Positions 32,030 to 42,388 of a stretch of 64,000 nucleotides of DNA are shown in pieces. The stretch is from the NCBI RefSeq assembly GCF_004366355.1, contig NZ_SODV01000001.1:1736001-1800000 (forward strand), read 5' to 3'. The translations under genes were made by a program, and so were the position numbers. The stretch's first letter is position 1; each line of letters starts with the position of its first letter. The DNA comes from Dinghuibacter silviterrae (GTDB lineage Bacteria; Bacteroidota; Bacteroidia; Chitinophagales; Chitinophagaceae). The notes below the pieces were generated by a model. The model worked only from the letters and a program-made list of their open reading frames with translations, was not told where the DNA came from and ran no database searches.

Positions 32030-34759
32030 ATGCAAGACTTTTCGTACATTACACAGTCGCACCCGGCCTATGTGGAAGGGCTCTATCAGCAGTACGCCAA
32101 AGATCCCCAGAGTGTCGATCCGGAGTTCAGAAAATTTTTTGAAGGTTTTGATTTTGCCGTATCCACCGGGGCTCCTGCCGCCCCCGCCCTCAATGGCAAG
32201 GCGCCCGGCGCCCTCGACAAGGAATTTGCCGTATACCAGCTCATCCTGGCCTACCGGAAAAAAGGCCACCTGGTCGCCAAGACCAACCCCATCCGCGAGC
32301 GCAAGGACCGGCACGCCAACCTGGACCTCAAGTACTTCGGGCTCAGCGAATCGGACCTCTCTACCGAATTTGAAGCAGGCCGGTTTATCAACCTGGGGCG
32401 AGCCACCTTGCAATCGATTGTGGCCTTCCTCAAAAAGGTCTACACCGGTTCGATCGGGATCGAGTTCACGTATATCAACGACCAGGAACAACTGGACTGG
32501 ATGACCAAGGCGGTGGAAACCGACCTGCAGCAGCCCGTGCCCCTCGACCAGAAGCGCCGGATCATGGAAAAGCTCAACGAAGGCGTGATCTTCGAAAAGT
32601 TTCTTCATACCAAATATATCGGTCAGAAGCGTTTTGGCCTGGAAGGAGGCGAGAGCACGATTCCCGCCATGGACGCCATCATCCATACGGCGGCGGAAAA
32701 CGACGTGCAGGAAGTGGTGATCGGGATGGCGCACCGCGGCCGTCTGAACATCCTGGCCAATATCATGGGGAAAACCTATGAGCAGATCTTTAGCGAATTC
32801 GAAGGCCAGGTGCCCACGGACTCGACCATGGGCAGCGGGGACGTAAAATATCACCTGGGTTTCCGGGGTGAGTATACCAACGGGGGCGAGAAAAAGGTCA
32901 ACCTCCAGCTTTGCCCCAACCCCTCCCACCTGGAGGTCGTCGACCCCGTGGTGGCGGGTTTTTCCCGGTCCAAGGCCGACATCCTGTACGACAGCGACTT
33001 TGACAAAATACTGCCCATCCTGATCCATGGCGACGCCGCCGTGGCCGGGCAAGGGGTCATCTACGAACTCCTCCAGATGTGGAACCTGAGGGGCTACTAT
33101 GTCGGGGGCACGCTTCACTTCGTCATCAACAACCAGATCGGTTTTACCACCGACTTTGACGACGCCCGCAGCGCCGATTATTGTACCTCTATCGCGTCCA
33201 TGGTCAAGGCGCCCGTCCTCCACGTCAACGGCGACGACGCCGAGGCCGTGGTCAAGGCGTCCACGCTGGCCACCCTTTTCCGTCAAAAGTTTAACAAGGA
33301 CATTTTCCTGGACATGGTGTGCTACCGCCGCCACGGCCACAACGAAGGGGACGAGCCCAAGTTCACCCAGCCCCAGCTCTACGCCCTGATCGACAAACAC
33401 CCGGACCCCCGCGAAGTGTATACGCAATACCTCCTCGCGAACGGTGAAGCCGACGCCAAAGACCTGGCGAAGGAAATGGAAAAGCAATTCTGGGACGAGC
33501 TGCAAAAACGCCTCGACGAGATCAAGCAGCACCCCAAACCCTATACGTTCCAAAAACCCGAGTTGGAATGGCAGGCCCTGAGAAAGGCCCAGCCCGCCGA
33601 TTTCGAACAATCCCCGGACACCGCCATCGCCGAGGAACAGTTCCGCGCCCTGTTCAAAGGGATCATGCAATGGCCAGCGGAATTCAAACCCCTGAAAAAG
33701 GTCGAAAAGCTCCTCCAGGACAAGATCAAGCTGTTCGAAACCGAAGGCAAGGTCGACTGGGCCACGGGTGAGCTCCTCGCCTACGGCAGCCTGCTGGTCG
33801 AGCAAAAAGACGTCCGTCTCAGCGGTGAAGACGTCAAAAGGGGCACCTTCTCCCACCGTCACGCGGTGATCTATGACGAAAACACCAATGCGGAATACAA
33901 CCGCCTGGGGCACCTCCAGGACAACCAGGGGGCTTTCCGGATTTATAATTCCCTCCTGAGCGAATTTGCCGTCCTCGGTTTCGAGTTCGGATACGCGCTC
34001 GGCAGCCCCAACGCCCTGGTGCTTTGGGAAGCCCAGTACGGAGACTTTGTCAACGGTGCCCAAACCGTCATCGACCAATACGTGACCAGCGCCGAACAAA
34101 AGTGGACGACCCAGAACGGGATGGTCATGTTATTGCCCCACGGGTACGAAGGCGGGGGACCGGACCATTCCAGTGCGCGGATGGAACGCTTTCTACAAAG
34201 CTGTGCGGAATACAACATGGTCGTCACGAACATCACGACGTCCGCCAACTTTTTCCATGCCCTCCGGCGCCAGCTCACCTGGCCGTTCCGCAAACCCATG
34301 GTGAACTTCGCCCCCAAGGCCAACCTCCGGCACCCCGGTTCCTATTCCACCATGGATGAATTTCTGAAAGGTGGTTTCCGGGAAGTGCTCGACGACTCCT
34401 TTGTGAAAAAAGCAGACGTGAAAAAAGTACTGCTTTGCAGCGGAAAGATCTATTTCGAACTCCTGGAAAGACAACAGAAGGACAAGCGCCGGGACGTGGC
34501 TGTCGTCCGTCTCGAACAACTATATCCGCTGCCCTACCGTCAGCTCGAAGCGCTGTACAAGCAGTACGCCAAAGCGACCTGGTTCTGGGTACAGGAAGAG
34601 CCGCTCAACATGGGCGCCGCTTCCTTCCTGCAGATGAACCTCAAGGGGATCCCCTTCGGCGTCATCAGCCGCCAGGCCAGCGCATCCACGGCTACCGGTT
34701 ACGGCAAGGTGCACAACAAGGAACAGGCAGAGATCATCGACACGGCTTTCAATATTTAA
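32030..34759 (+). CDS. sucA: 2-oxoglutarate dehydrogenase E1 component
   Basis: Thiamine-diphosphate-dependent decarboxylase of the TCA-cycle 2-oxoglutarate dehydrogenase complex. 909 residues from MQDFSYITQSHPAYVEGLY, the family's normal N-terminal segment that binds E2; the upstream reading frame adds an unlike leader. Motifs include HRGRLNILANI, HGDAAVAGQGVIYE, the ThDP site around GDDAEAV, and LLPHGYEGGGPDHSSARMERFLQ. Two short inverted repeats (CTTAAC/GTTAAG and CTGTTG/CAACAG) at 31981-32011 lie before the start and may be operators. Followed after 21 bp by the E2 gene. Confidence 0.96.
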   Translation: MQDFSYITQSHPAYVEGLYQQYAKDPQSVDPEFRKFFEGFDFAVSTGAPAAPALNGKAPGALDKEFAVYQLILAYRKKGHLVAKTNPIRERKDRHANLDLKYFGLSESDLSTEFEAGRFINLGRATLQSIVAFLKKVYTGSIGIEFTYINDQEQLDWMTKAVETDLQQPVPLDQKRRIMEKLNEGVIFEKFLHTKYIGQKRFGLEGGESTIPAMDAIIHTAAENDVQEVVIGMAHRGRLNILANIMGKTYEQIFSEFEGQVPTDSTMGSGDVKYHLGFRGEYTNGGEKKVNLQLCPNPSHLEVVDPVVAGFSRSKADILYDSDFDKILPILIHGDAAVAGQGVIYELLQMWNLRGYYVGGTLHFVINNQIGFTTDFDDARSADYCTSIASMVKAPVLHVNGDDAEAVVKASTLATLFRQKFNKDIFLDMVCYRRHGHNEGDEPKFTQPQLYALIDKHPDPREVYTQYLLANGEADAKDLAKEMEKQFWDELQKRLDEIKQHPKPYTFQKPELEWQALRKAQPADFEQSPDTAIAEEQFRALFKGIMQWPAEFKPLKKVEKLLQDKIKLFETEGKVDWATGELLAYGSLLVEQKDVRLSGEDVKRGTFSHRHAVIYDENTNAEYNRLGHLQDNQGAFRIYNSLLSEFAVLGFEFGYALGSPNALVLWEAQYGDFVNGAQTVIDQYVTSAEQKWTTQNGMVMLLPHGYEGGGPDHSSARMERFLQSCAEYNMVVTNITTSANFFHALRRQLTWPFRKPMVNFAPKANLRHPGSYSTMDEFLKGGFREVLDDSFVKKADVKKVLLCSGKIYFELLERQQKDKRRDVAVVRLEQLYPLPYRQLEALYKQYAKATWFWVQEEPLNMGAASFLQMNLKGIPFGVISRQASASTATGYGKVHNKEQAEIIDTAFNI

Positions 34760-34780
34760 GTGTAGAACCAATCGTAGTAT

Positions 34781-36418
34781 ATGACCGATATTAAAGTCCC
34801 TGCAGTAGGGGAGTCCATCAGCGAAGTTACTTTGACGAAATGGGTGAAACAGACAGGCGCCTATGTAGAGCGGGATGAGGTGATTGCCGAGCTGGAAAGC
34901 GAAAAGGCCACCTTCGAGCTCAACGCCGTCGAGGCAGGTGTTTTGCAGACGCGCGTAGGAGAGGGGGAGACGGTAAAAATTGGTGCGGTTGTGGCGCAGA
35001 TTGATGAGAAGGCGGCGAAGCCGGCGGGCTCCGCTGCTGCGGCTGCGCCCGCCGCTGGCGCCGCTGGTTCTGCCGCCGGCGCCGCCACTGCTGTTGCGAG
35101 CGCCGCCCCTGCGGCCGTCGCGGCCCCCGCGGCCGTCGCCGTCGGCAAAGGCGTCCTCGACATGAAGGTCCCCACCGTCGGTGAATCCATCAGCGAAGTC
35201 ACCCTGGTCCGCTGGGTCGCCGCCGAAGGCGCCCTGGTGCGCAGGGACGAGGTCATCTGCGAATTGGAAAGTGAAAAAGCCACCTTCGAGCTTAACGCTG
35301 AGGAAAGCGGGAAGCTGAGCCACGTGGCGAAAGAAGGAGACGTACTGAAGATCGGCGACGTTGTTGCCAAGATAGATACTGATGTGGCGGTGCCTGTGGC
35401 TGCCGCGGGCGCTGCAGCCGGTGCCGCGACCGGCACCGCTGCCAAATCCGCCGCCCCCGGTGCCACGGCCGCCGGGACGACTGCTGCCGCCGGCGCAACC
35501 GCCGCCTCTGGCACCGCCTCCTCCAACGGCACAGACGCCAAAGCCACCCCCGTGGCCGCCGCGATCATGGCTGACAAAAAGGTGAGCCCCTCGGACGTCA
35601 CGCCGACGGGTTTCCAGGGCCGCATCCTGAAGAGCGACGTGCTCGAAGCTCTCGCCCATCCCGGTAAAAAGCCCGGCGCTGCTCTTTTTACGCGCGATGA
35701 GCGGAAGGAAAAGATGAGCAACCTGCGCAAAACCATCTCCCGCCGCCTGGTCGAAGCTAAAAATACCACCGCCATGCTCACCACCTTTAACGAGGTGGAC
35801 ATGACGCGCATCAACGAGGTCCGCGCCAAATACAAAGACAAGTTCAAAGAAAAATACGGTGTCGGCCTCGGCTTTATGAGCTTTTTCACGAAGGCCGTTT
35901 GTTTTGCCCTCCAGGAATGGCCCGCCGTCAACGCCTATATCGACGGCGACTCCATCATCTACCACGACTTCTGTGACATTTCCATAGCCGTCAGCACCCC
36001 CAAGGGGCTGGTGGTCCCCGTCATCCGCAACGCCGAAAGCCTCGGTATGGCCGGGATCGAAGCCAAGGTCGTCGAACTCGCCACCAAGGCCAGGGACGGC
36101 AAACTCAGCATGGAAGAGATGACAGGAGGTACGTTTACCATCACCAACGGAGGGGTTTTTGGCTCGCTGATGTCAACCCCCATCATCAACCCGCCCCAGT
36201 CCGCCATCCTTGGGATGCACAAGATCCAGGAACGGCCCATGGCCATCAACGGCCAGGTGGTCGTCCGTCCCATGATGTACATCGCCCTGAGCTATGACCA
36301 CCGTGTCATCGACGGCCGTGAATCCGTCAGCTTCCTGGTGCGTGTCAAGGAATTCCTGGAAAACCCCGAGCTGCTGCTGATCGGGAAGGATCCGGTGAAG
36401 ACCCTGCTCGAACTATGA
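34781..36418 (+). CDS. sucB: 2-oxoglutarate dehydrogenase E2 (dihydrolipoyl succinyltransferase), two lipoyl domains
   Basis: Acyltransferase core of the 2-oxoglutarate dehydrogenase complex. 545 residues, longer than the usual about 400, because there are two lipoyl domains (about 2-78 and 128-205), each with the lipoylated Lys in [13 protein letters not shown]. Ala/Pro/Gly-rich swinging linkers join them to a subunit-binding domain (about 262-295, [25 protein letters not shown]) and the catalytic domain (about 310-545), with active-site [16 protein letters not shown]. The lipoyl units are similar in DNA as well, suggesting an intragenic duplication. E3 is not nearby. Its stop overlaps the next ATG (ATGA). 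Confidence 0.95.
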   Translation: MTDIKVPAVGESISEVTLTKWVKQTGAYVERDEVIAELESEKATFELNAVEAGVLQTRVGEGETVKIGAVVAQIDEKAAKPAGSAAAAAPAAGAAGSAAGAATAVASAAPAAVAAPAAVAVGKGVLDMKVPTVGESISEVTLVRWVAAEGALVRRDEVICELESEKATFELNAEESGKLSHVAKEGDVLKIGDVVAKIDTDVAVPVAAAGAAAGAATGTAAKSAAPGATAAGTTAAAGATAASGTASSNGTDAKATPVAAAIMADKKVSPSDVTPTGFQGRILKSDVLEALAHPGKKPGAALFTRDERKEKMSNLRKTISRRLVEAKNTTAMLTTFNEVDMTRINEVRAKYKDKFKEKYGVGLGFMSFFTKAVCFALQEWPAVNAYIDGDSIIYHDFCDISIAVSTPKGLVVPVIRNAESLGMAGIEAKVVELATKARDGKLSMEEMTGGTFTITNGGVFGSLMSTPIINPPQSAILGMHKIQERPMAINGQVVVRPMMYIALSYDHRVIDGRESVSFLVRVKEFLENPELLLIGKDPVKTLLEL

Positions 36419-37152
36419 CCCGTTATGACTACGACCGGTACGGCCACCGTTATTCCGGTATCCGGCAAACGGACCCGCACATCGCCGCCCAGATCCACGC
36501 GGCCCTGGGCGACGCCCGGACCGTGGTAAACGTGGGCGCCGGGTCGGGATCGTACGAACCGGCGGATCGCTATGTCATCGCCGTGGAGCCCTCCGCGGTC
36601 ATGCGCGCGCAACGGAAGACGCCTGCCATTGCGGGCACCGCCGATGCCCTTCCCTTTGATGACGGTGCTTTCGACGCGGCCATGGCCGTATATACCGTGC
36701 ACCATTGGCCGGATATGGGCAAAGGTCTGCGCGAACTCCGCCGCGTTACCCGTGGCCAGGTGGTCATCATGACCTCCGATCCCGAGGCCCTGGACCAATA
36801 TTGGAACATTCGTTATTTTCCCGAAGTCGTGGCCGCCGAAAAACGGCGGTATCCACCGCTCGATTTTCTACGCACGGCCCTGGGCGGTCGCGTGGAAATC
36901 CGGGATATACAGATCCCCCTCGATTGTATCGACGGTTTTCAGGAGGCTTTCTACGGCAGACCGGAAGCCTTTCTTCAGGAAGAAGTCCGCAAGGCCCAGT
37001 CGGCCTGGGGATTTGTACCGGCGGAGCAGCACCCCATTATCGTGCAGCGGCTGGCGGATGACCTGGCTTCCGGCGAATGGGACCGGCAGTATGGGCATTA
37101 CAGGACACAGCCCACTTGGGTGGGGTCGATCCGGCTCGTGATAGGGCATTAG
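36415..37152 (+). CDS. Class I SAM-dependent methyltransferase
   Basis: 245 residues. SAM-binding motif [14 protein letters not shown] (about 38-50), then EPSAVM, and [26 protein letters not shown] typical of the Methyltransf_11 group (UbiE-like). Substrate unknown. It overlaps the E2 stop by 4 nt and so is probably translated from the sucAB transcript, an unusual partner. Its stop also overlaps the convergent DUF4856 stop by 4 nt. Confidence 0.85.
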   Translation: MTRYDYDRYGHRYSGIRQTDPHIAAQIHAALGDARTVVNVGAGSGSYEPADRYVIAVEPSAVMRAQRKTPAIAGTADALPFDDGAFDAAMAVYTVHHWPDMGKGLRELRRVTRGQVVIMTSDPEALDQYWNIRYFPEVVAAEKRRYPPLDFLRTALGGRVEIRDIQIPLDCIDGFQEAFYGRPEAFLQEEVRKAQSAWGFVPAEQHPIIVQRLADDLASGEWDRQYGHYRTQPTWVGSIRLVIGH

Positions 37153-38180
37153 AACGCCGCCATCTGCGTTGAGGTAAAGCCGTAGACCTCACCCAGCAAA
37201 GCCCGGACCTGCGATTCCTGGGTCGTGTTTCCGACAAAGTTATACAGATTGTACCCCACCATGGTTTCCAACTGTGCGATCTGGACGTCGGTAATAATCC
37301 TTGACGCAACGGTTTCATACGACAGCCCGCGTATAAACCCAAGCGCTGTGGATACGTCCGCCATAGCAGCCTGCATTTGGCTGGAGGCGACCGCCGCGTC
37401 GGCCTGGTTAAGCTCGTGCAGGGCGGCCGCAGCCTCCAGTTGTTCGAGGGCCGCCAGGATCGCGGAAACCTGGGTTTGCTTGGTGCCATAGTCTTTATGG
37501 GTAATGGCCGCCCGCCCGGTGAGAAAGGCCGTCATGAGGGGGGTACTAAAGGCTTGTCCCTTGTCGATCAGGTTGGAGAAATTACCGATATACCGCACGC
37601 CCTGGACATAATTGGGAAAGCCATTGGGCACGCCAAACAAGCCAAAGGCCTCGTCCCAATGGTGTTCCATGGCCGTGCCATAGCCCGGGACCACGGTGGA
37701 ATTGTCGATGCCGTTGGCGACTGAATCCACCAGGTAACGGTCGATGCTGTACGTCAGGATGCCGCTGATCAGCGTGCCCTGGATCAGGCTGCCGTACACG
37801 ACACCACCGGGAGAAAAGAGGTACCCGCCCGCCCGGCCGGCAACGCCATTGGAGGCGGTGGCCGTGGAAGCGCTGTACAGGGCGATGCTGTCGGTATATG
37901 CCTGGAGGTCCGCGGCGGCCGCGGTACTGGTATACGCGGAAACGTGACTAAGGATGTTTTGTAACACCTGTGCGCTCACCACCCTGCCGGACGTATTGGC
38001 GGCGTTGACGTTGTTGCTCAAATTGTCCAGGGTATCCAACACGGCCACCTGGGCGCTGTCGTTGACATTATTGAAAACATAGGTGGCCGGCGGGTTATAG
38101 GTCGACCAAATGGGGTTTGGCTTGACGCAGCTACCGAACAGGATAAGGGCGATCAAAAGGACGGCTTGGTGTGTCTTCAT
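37149..38180 (-). CDS. DUF4856 lipoprotein
   Basis: 343 residues. MKTHQAVLLIALILFGSC is a lipoprotein signal with lipobox. The motif EHHWDEAFGLFGVPNGFP is the DUF4856 hallmark; the rest is helical and alanine-rich. DUF4856 proteins in Bacteroidota are often found with imelysin-like and iron-uptake genes (family knowledge), but none lies nearby. A TAACTTTC box ends only 4 nt before the ATG. Function unknown. Confidence 0.85.
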   Translation of the reverse strand: MKTHQAVLLIALILFGSCVKPNPIWSTYNPPATYVFNNVNDSAQVAVLDTLDNLSNNVNAANTSGRVVSAQVLQNILSHVSAYTSTAAAADLQAYTDSIALYSASTATASNGVAGRAGGYLFSPGGVVYGSLIQGTLISGILTYSIDRYLVDSVANGIDNSTVVPGYGTAMEHHWDEAFGLFGVPNGFPNYVQGVRYIGNFSNLIDKGQAFSTPLMTAFLTGRAAITHKDYGTKQTQVSAILAALEQLEAAAALHELNQADAAVASSQMQAAMADVSTALGFIRGLSYETVASRIITDVQIAQLETMVGYNLYNFVGNTTQESQVRALLGEVYGFTSTQMAAF

Positions 38181-38204
38181 ACCGAAAGTTACGAATAGTT
38201 CCTG

Positions 38205-38735
38205 TTACAACAGCCTGGTGGCCACCTCCTGCCAGTTATTGACCCTTTCGTAGGCCGTTTCCAGCACATTGTGGTGGGCGGTGTACAAATAAGTCCTGGC
38301 GTCTTTGAGGTGGATAAAGTTCCTGGACCGGTCGTCGATCATCAGGTCGGTCTGGACCACGCTTTTGTCCCCGCACAGGCAATATTGCCGCCAGTTCAGG
38401 AACGGGAAAAATTCATCCAGCCATTCCACCTTGTCCTTGAGACTATTGGGGAATTCCATGGCGGCCGATACGATAAACACCTCGTATCGCTTGTTGAGTT
38501 CCCTGACCACGTCGATGGCATCGGGAAAAGGTTCCAGGTGTCTGAAAAAGCCCGGGGTGTTCAGGAACCTTTTTACAACGCCCGCGCGCTCCGGTGGCAC
38601 CGCCTTCCCGAAATCCTTGGCGTGCAGCTCTTCTTCCGTCAATGCCTGACCGAACTCCCGTTCGTACCAACGGTTGATCTCCTTTGTGGTGTCGGCCATG
38701 GTTTCATCCATGTCGATCGCTAATGAGCGTTTCAT
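38205..38735 (-). CDS. 5'(3')-deoxyribonucleotidase-like HAD phosphatase
   Basis: Predicted phosphatase of pyrimidine deoxynucleotides (NT5C family), cytoplasmic, 176 residues. HAD motif I AIDMDETMAD, motif II in VFIVSAAMEF, and motif IV LMIDDRSRNF are intact. Start chosen at MKRSLAIDMDE; nine further upstream codons would overlap the divergent promoter region. Divergent from the GH3 gene across 43 bp. Confidence 0.88.
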   Translation of the reverse strand: MKRSLAIDMDETMADTTKEINRWYEREFGQALTEEELHAKDFGKAVPPERAGVVKRFLNTPGFFRHLEPFPDAIDVVRELNKRYEVFIVSAAMEFPNSLKDKVEWLDEFFPFLNWRQYCLCGDKSVVQTDLMIDDRSRNFIHLKDARTYLYTAHHNVLETAYERVNNWQEVATRLL

Positions 38736-38778
38736 GTGGCAAAGTTCCTTAATTTGGCCCAACTATTTCACGCAACCA

Positions 38779-41151
38779 ATGGGAAAAATACTGATCGTTT
38801 GCTTGTCCTGCCTGCTGCTCAACCAATATACCACGGCACAGCGCGCGTCCATCTACCACAAGGGATGGATCGACCTCAATAAGAACGGGAAGAAAGACAT
38901 TTATGAGGATCCCACCCAGCCCATCGATGCGCGCATCGACGATCTGCTCGCCCAGATGACGCTCGAAGAAAAAACGTGTCAATTAGTCACGCTGTACGGA
39001 TGGAAGCGGGTGCTGAAGGATTCGCTGCCCACGGCCGATTGGAAAAACGAATTGTGGAAAGACGGCATCGCCAATATCGACGAACACCTCAACGGGTTCC
39101 CTTATTCCTATAAAACCCAATACCAGATCCCGATGGTCACCGACGTTGTCGCCCACGACAAGGCGATGAACGAGGTACAGCGTTTTTTTATAGAAGACAC
39201 ACGGTTGGGGATACCCGCAGATTTTACCAACGAAGGGATCCGCAACGTAGAAGCTTATATGACCACCGGTTTCCCCACCCAACTCAACATGGGTATGACC
39301 TGGGACCAAGACCTGGTACACCGCGAAGGCCTGATCGAAGGCCAGGAGGCCCGGGCCCTGGGATATACCAATGTGTACGCGCCGATCCTGGATGTTGCCC
39401 GGGACCAGCGCTGGGGCCGGTTGGAAGAAGTCTATGGCGAAGATCCCTATCTCGTCGCAAGGCTGGGGGTCGCCCTCGCCACGGGCATGCAGGATCACTA
39501 CCAGATCGCCGCCACCTGCAAACACTTTGCCGTGTACAGCGCCAACAAAGGCGCCCGCGAAGGCATGGCCCGGACAGACCCCCAGGTCGCGCCCCGGGAA
39601 GTGGAAGACGTGTTGCTTTATCCCTGGCGGAAAGTCATCAAGGAAGCCGGCATCCTTGGGGTGATGAGCTCCTACAACGACTATGACGGGGTTCCCGTTT
39701 CCGGTAGCAGGTACTGGCTGATCGACCGGCTCCGGGTTGACTTCGGCTTCAAAGGGTATGTCGTTTCCGACAGCGACGCCCTCGAATATCTTTTTTCCAA
39801 ACACCACGTGGCGAAAGACCTCAAAGACGCGGTATACCAGGCATACATGGCCGGGATGAACGTGCGCACCACCTTCAACAAGCCCGACAGCATCGTCTAC
39901 TACCTCCGGGCGCTGGTACGCGAGGGGACCTTGCCCATCGACACCCTGAACAACCGTGTCAGGGATGTGCTCCGGGTCAAGTTCCTGGTGGGGATCTTCG
40001 ATCATCCTTATGTGGAAGACTTTGACGCCGCCAGGGCCACCGTCGCCGCACCGGCCCACCTCGCCACCGCCCTCCAGGCCAGCCGCGAAAGCATCGTCCT
40101 GTTGAAAAATGAAGACCGCGTCCTGCCGCTGTCCCCGGCGCTGCACACGATCGCCGTGATCGGGCCCAATGCGGACGACGACGACTACGCACACAACCAA
40201 TACGGACCGACCGGTAACAAGAGCGTCTCGGTGCTGCGGGGCATAGAGGCGCTGCCGGGGCTCACCGTCCATTATGCCAAAGGGTGCGACCTCGTCGACG
40301 CCCACTGGCCCGAAAGTGAAATCCTGCCAGAGCCGCTCACCGCCTTGGAGCAGGCGTCCATCGATAGTGCCGTTGCCGTGGCCCGTTCATCCGACGTCGC
40401 CATCGTCGTCCTCGGCGGTAACCGCCCTACCGCAGGGGAAAGCAAAAGCCGCACGGACCTCGATCTGCCCGGTCACCAGCTCGACCTCGTCAAGGCCGTA
40501 GCCGCCACCGGCAAACCCGTCGTCGTCGTCCTGATCGGCTCACAGCCGATGACCATCAACTGGATCGACCGGTACATCAAAGGCATCGTCTACGCAGGCT
40601 ACCCCGGTGACCAGGGTGGCACCGCCATCGCCGAAGTCCTTTGGGGCAACTACAACCCCGGTGGAAAGCTCACCCTCACCTGGCCCAGGTCCGTGGGACA
40701 GTTGCCTTATAATTTCCCCTCAAAACCTTCTGCCGAATCCGATGCCGGAGAACACGCCAAGATCAAGGGGCTGCTCTACCCTTTTGGGTACGGACTCAGC
40801 TATACACAGTTTACCTATAACCACCTTGTCATCCAACACGCCGGCGACTCCCTACGCATAAGCGCGGACGTCACCAACAGCGGTGACCGGGAAGGCGACG
40901 AGGTCGTGCAACTCTATACCCGCGACGACGTCAGCAGCGTGACGACCTACGAGAAAAACCTCCGGGGTTTTGAGCGCGTTCACCTCCGTCCCGGCGAAAC
41001 CAGGACCGTTCACTTCACCCTCGTCCCCGACGACCTCAAGCTCTGGAACCGCGCCATGCAACACGTTGTAGAACCCGGTACCTTTACGGTGATGATCGGG
41101 GCTTCTTCTTCGGATATCCGGCTTAAGGGCTCATTTACCATCACCGAATGA
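38779..41151 (+). CDS. GH3 beta-glucosidase-type glycoside hydrolase
   Basis: Exported beta-glycosidase, 790 residues with a signal peptide (MGKILIVCLSCLLLNQYTTAQ). An EF-hand-like calcium loop (DLNKNGKKDIYED) is followed by the GH3 N-terminal barrel (about 50-370; KHFAVYSANKGAREG, nucleophile Asp in YVVSDSDALEYL), the alpha/beta sandwich (about 400-630; ESIVLLKNEDRVLPL, GGNRPTAGESKSRTDLDLPG) and a fibronectin-III C-terminal domain. The exact sugar linkage cannot be read from sequence. Overlaps the next gene by ATGA. Confidence 0.93.
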   Translation: MGKILIVCLSCLLLNQYTTAQRASIYHKGWIDLNKNGKKDIYEDPTQPIDARIDDLLAQMTLEEKTCQLVTLYGWKRVLKDSLPTADWKNELWKDGIANIDEHLNGFPYSYKTQYQIPMVTDVVAHDKAMNEVQRFFIEDTRLGIPADFTNEGIRNVEAYMTTGFPTQLNMGMTWDQDLVHREGLIEGQEARALGYTNVYAPILDVARDQRWGRLEEVYGEDPYLVARLGVALATGMQDHYQIAATCKHFAVYSANKGAREGMARTDPQVAPREVEDVLLYPWRKVIKEAGILGVMSSYNDYDGVPVSGSRYWLIDRLRVDFGFKGYVVSDSDALEYLFSKHHVAKDLKDAVYQAYMAGMNVRTTFNKPDSIVYYLRALVREGTLPIDTLNNRVRDVLRVKFLVGIFDHPYVEDFDAARATVAAPAHLATALQASRESIVLLKNEDRVLPLSPALHTIAVIGPNADDDDYAHNQYGPTGNKSVSVLRGIEALPGLTVHYAKGCDLVDAHWPESEILPEPLTALEQASIDSAVAVARSSDVAIVVLGGNRPTAGESKSRTDLDLPGHQLDLVKAVAATGKPVVVVLIGSQPMTINWIDRYIKGIVYAGYPGDQGGTAIAEVLWGNYNPGGKLTLTWPRSVGQLPYNFPSKPSAESDAGEHAKIKGLLYPFGYGLSYTQFTYNHLVIQHAGDSLRISADVTNSGDREGDEVVQLYTRDDVSSVTTYEKNLRGFERVHLRPGETRTVHFTLVPDDLKLWNRAMQHVVEPGTFTVMIGASSSDIRLKGSFTITE

Positions 41152-42344
41152 GCCGCTGGACACGATACCTGGAAAGGGCCTCCCACGTGATTGGGACGTA
41201 CCAGGGCGACACGCCGCTGGCACCCGTCCTGAAAGACTACTTTCGCGGGGAGCGCCAGATGGGATCGACCGACCGGCGCATCGTTTCCGACCTGGTGTAT
41301 AGCTTTTACCGGCTCGGTTGGGCCGTACGCGAGCTTCCCCTGGAGGAGCGGTTGCTCCTGGCGTATTGGTTGACGCGCACCGCGTCCTCGCCGTTGTTAG
41401 CGGCGCTCCGCCCGGAGTGGGATGCCCTGGTGGGGCTGACGCCGTCGGAGAAGGTGGCCGTGTTCGACGCGCGGGCGGCCCCCGGGCCTGCTTTTCCGGA
41501 CGGCATTTTCCCCTGGAAAGACGCGCTCTCCCGTGGCGTCGACCCGCCTGCCCTGGCGCTTTCACACCTGCAACAACCGGATTTTTATATCCGCGTCCGG
41601 CCAGGCCGCCTGGACGATGTCATGGCCGCGCTGAAGCGTAACGGGATCCCGTTCGAAGTAATCGACGGGCCGGCAGGGGCGCCGGCCCTCCGCCTCCCCG
41701 CGGGCGCGTCCCTTCAGGACCTTCTTCCCCCCGACGTGGATTACGTGGTACAGGATCTGAGTTCGCAACGCGTTGGTACGCTGTTGAGCCCGGTACTCGC
41801 CGCGCCGGGCGGCGCTCCCCGCGTCTGGGACTGCTGCGCCGCCAGTGGCGGGAAGTCCATCATGGTGAAGGACCTTTACCCCCGCGCACGGCTAACGGTA
41901 TCGGATATACGCCCCTCGATCCTCCACAACCTCGACCGGCGTTTTGCCGCCGCCGGTATCCGGTACGAGCAGGCCCTGGTCGCCGACCTTAGTAAACCCG
42001 GTGCGGATCCCGGCGTCTTCGACCTCGTTCTCGCGGACGTTCCGTGTACGGGTTCGGGCACCTGGTCCCGGACGCCGGAGCAGCTTTATTTCTTCGATCC
42101 GGAAAAGATCTGCGAATTCGCCCGTCTTCAGCGCGCCATTCTCCGCCGGGTCGCCCCCGCTGTGGTGCCCGGGGGATACCTGCTGCTGATCACGTGTTCG
42201 GTATTTGCGGAGGAAAATGAAGGGAATGTCGCCTTCCTATTGCAGGAGGGACTAGAGCTTTGCCAGCAAGAGGTCTTCAAAGGCTATGGCCAGGGGGCAG
42301 ACACGTTGTTCGGGGCATTGCTACGCAAGCCCGCACGGGTCTAA
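41148..42344 (+). CDS. RsmB/NOP2-type rRNA cytosine-C5 methyltransferase
   Basis: SAM-dependent m5C methyltransferase of RNA, 398 residues. Helical NusB-like N-terminal part (about 1-145), then the Rossmann domain with VWDCCAASGGKSIMVKDLY (motif I), ADVPCTGSGTWSR (motif IV, catalytic PC) and LITCSVFAEENEGN (motif VI, second Cys). The target is probably 16S rRNA, but tRNA cannot be excluded. Start codon shares ATGA with the GH3 stop. Confidence 0.88.
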   Translation: MSRWTRYLERASHVIGTYQGDTPLAPVLKDYFRGERQMGSTDRRIVSDLVYSFYRLGWAVRELPLEERLLLAYWLTRTASSPLLAALRPEWDALVGLTPSEKVAVFDARAAPGPAFPDGIFPWKDALSRGVDPPALALSHLQQPDFYIRVRPGRLDDVMAALKRNGIPFEVIDGPAGAPALRLPAGASLQDLLPPDVDYVVQDLSSQRVGTLLSPVLAAPGGAPRVWDCCAASGGKSIMVKDLYPRARLTVSDIRPSILHNLDRRFAAAGIRYEQALVADLSKPGADPGVFDLVLADVPCTGSGTWSRTPEQLYFFDPEKICEFARLQRAILRRVAPAVVPGGYLLLITCSVFAEENEGNVAFLLQEGLELCQQEVFKGYGQGADTLFGALLRKPARV

Positions 42345-42388
42345 GCGTCGGGGTGCCCGCCGGGCAATCCCGCTGAGATGCGGCCCGC

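Noticed and set aside
31982-34099. A 705-codon open frame on the minus strand opposite sucA
   Set aside because: It mirrors the codon structure of a clearly real sucA gene; such frames arise in GC-rich genes. Its protein shows no motif or signal.
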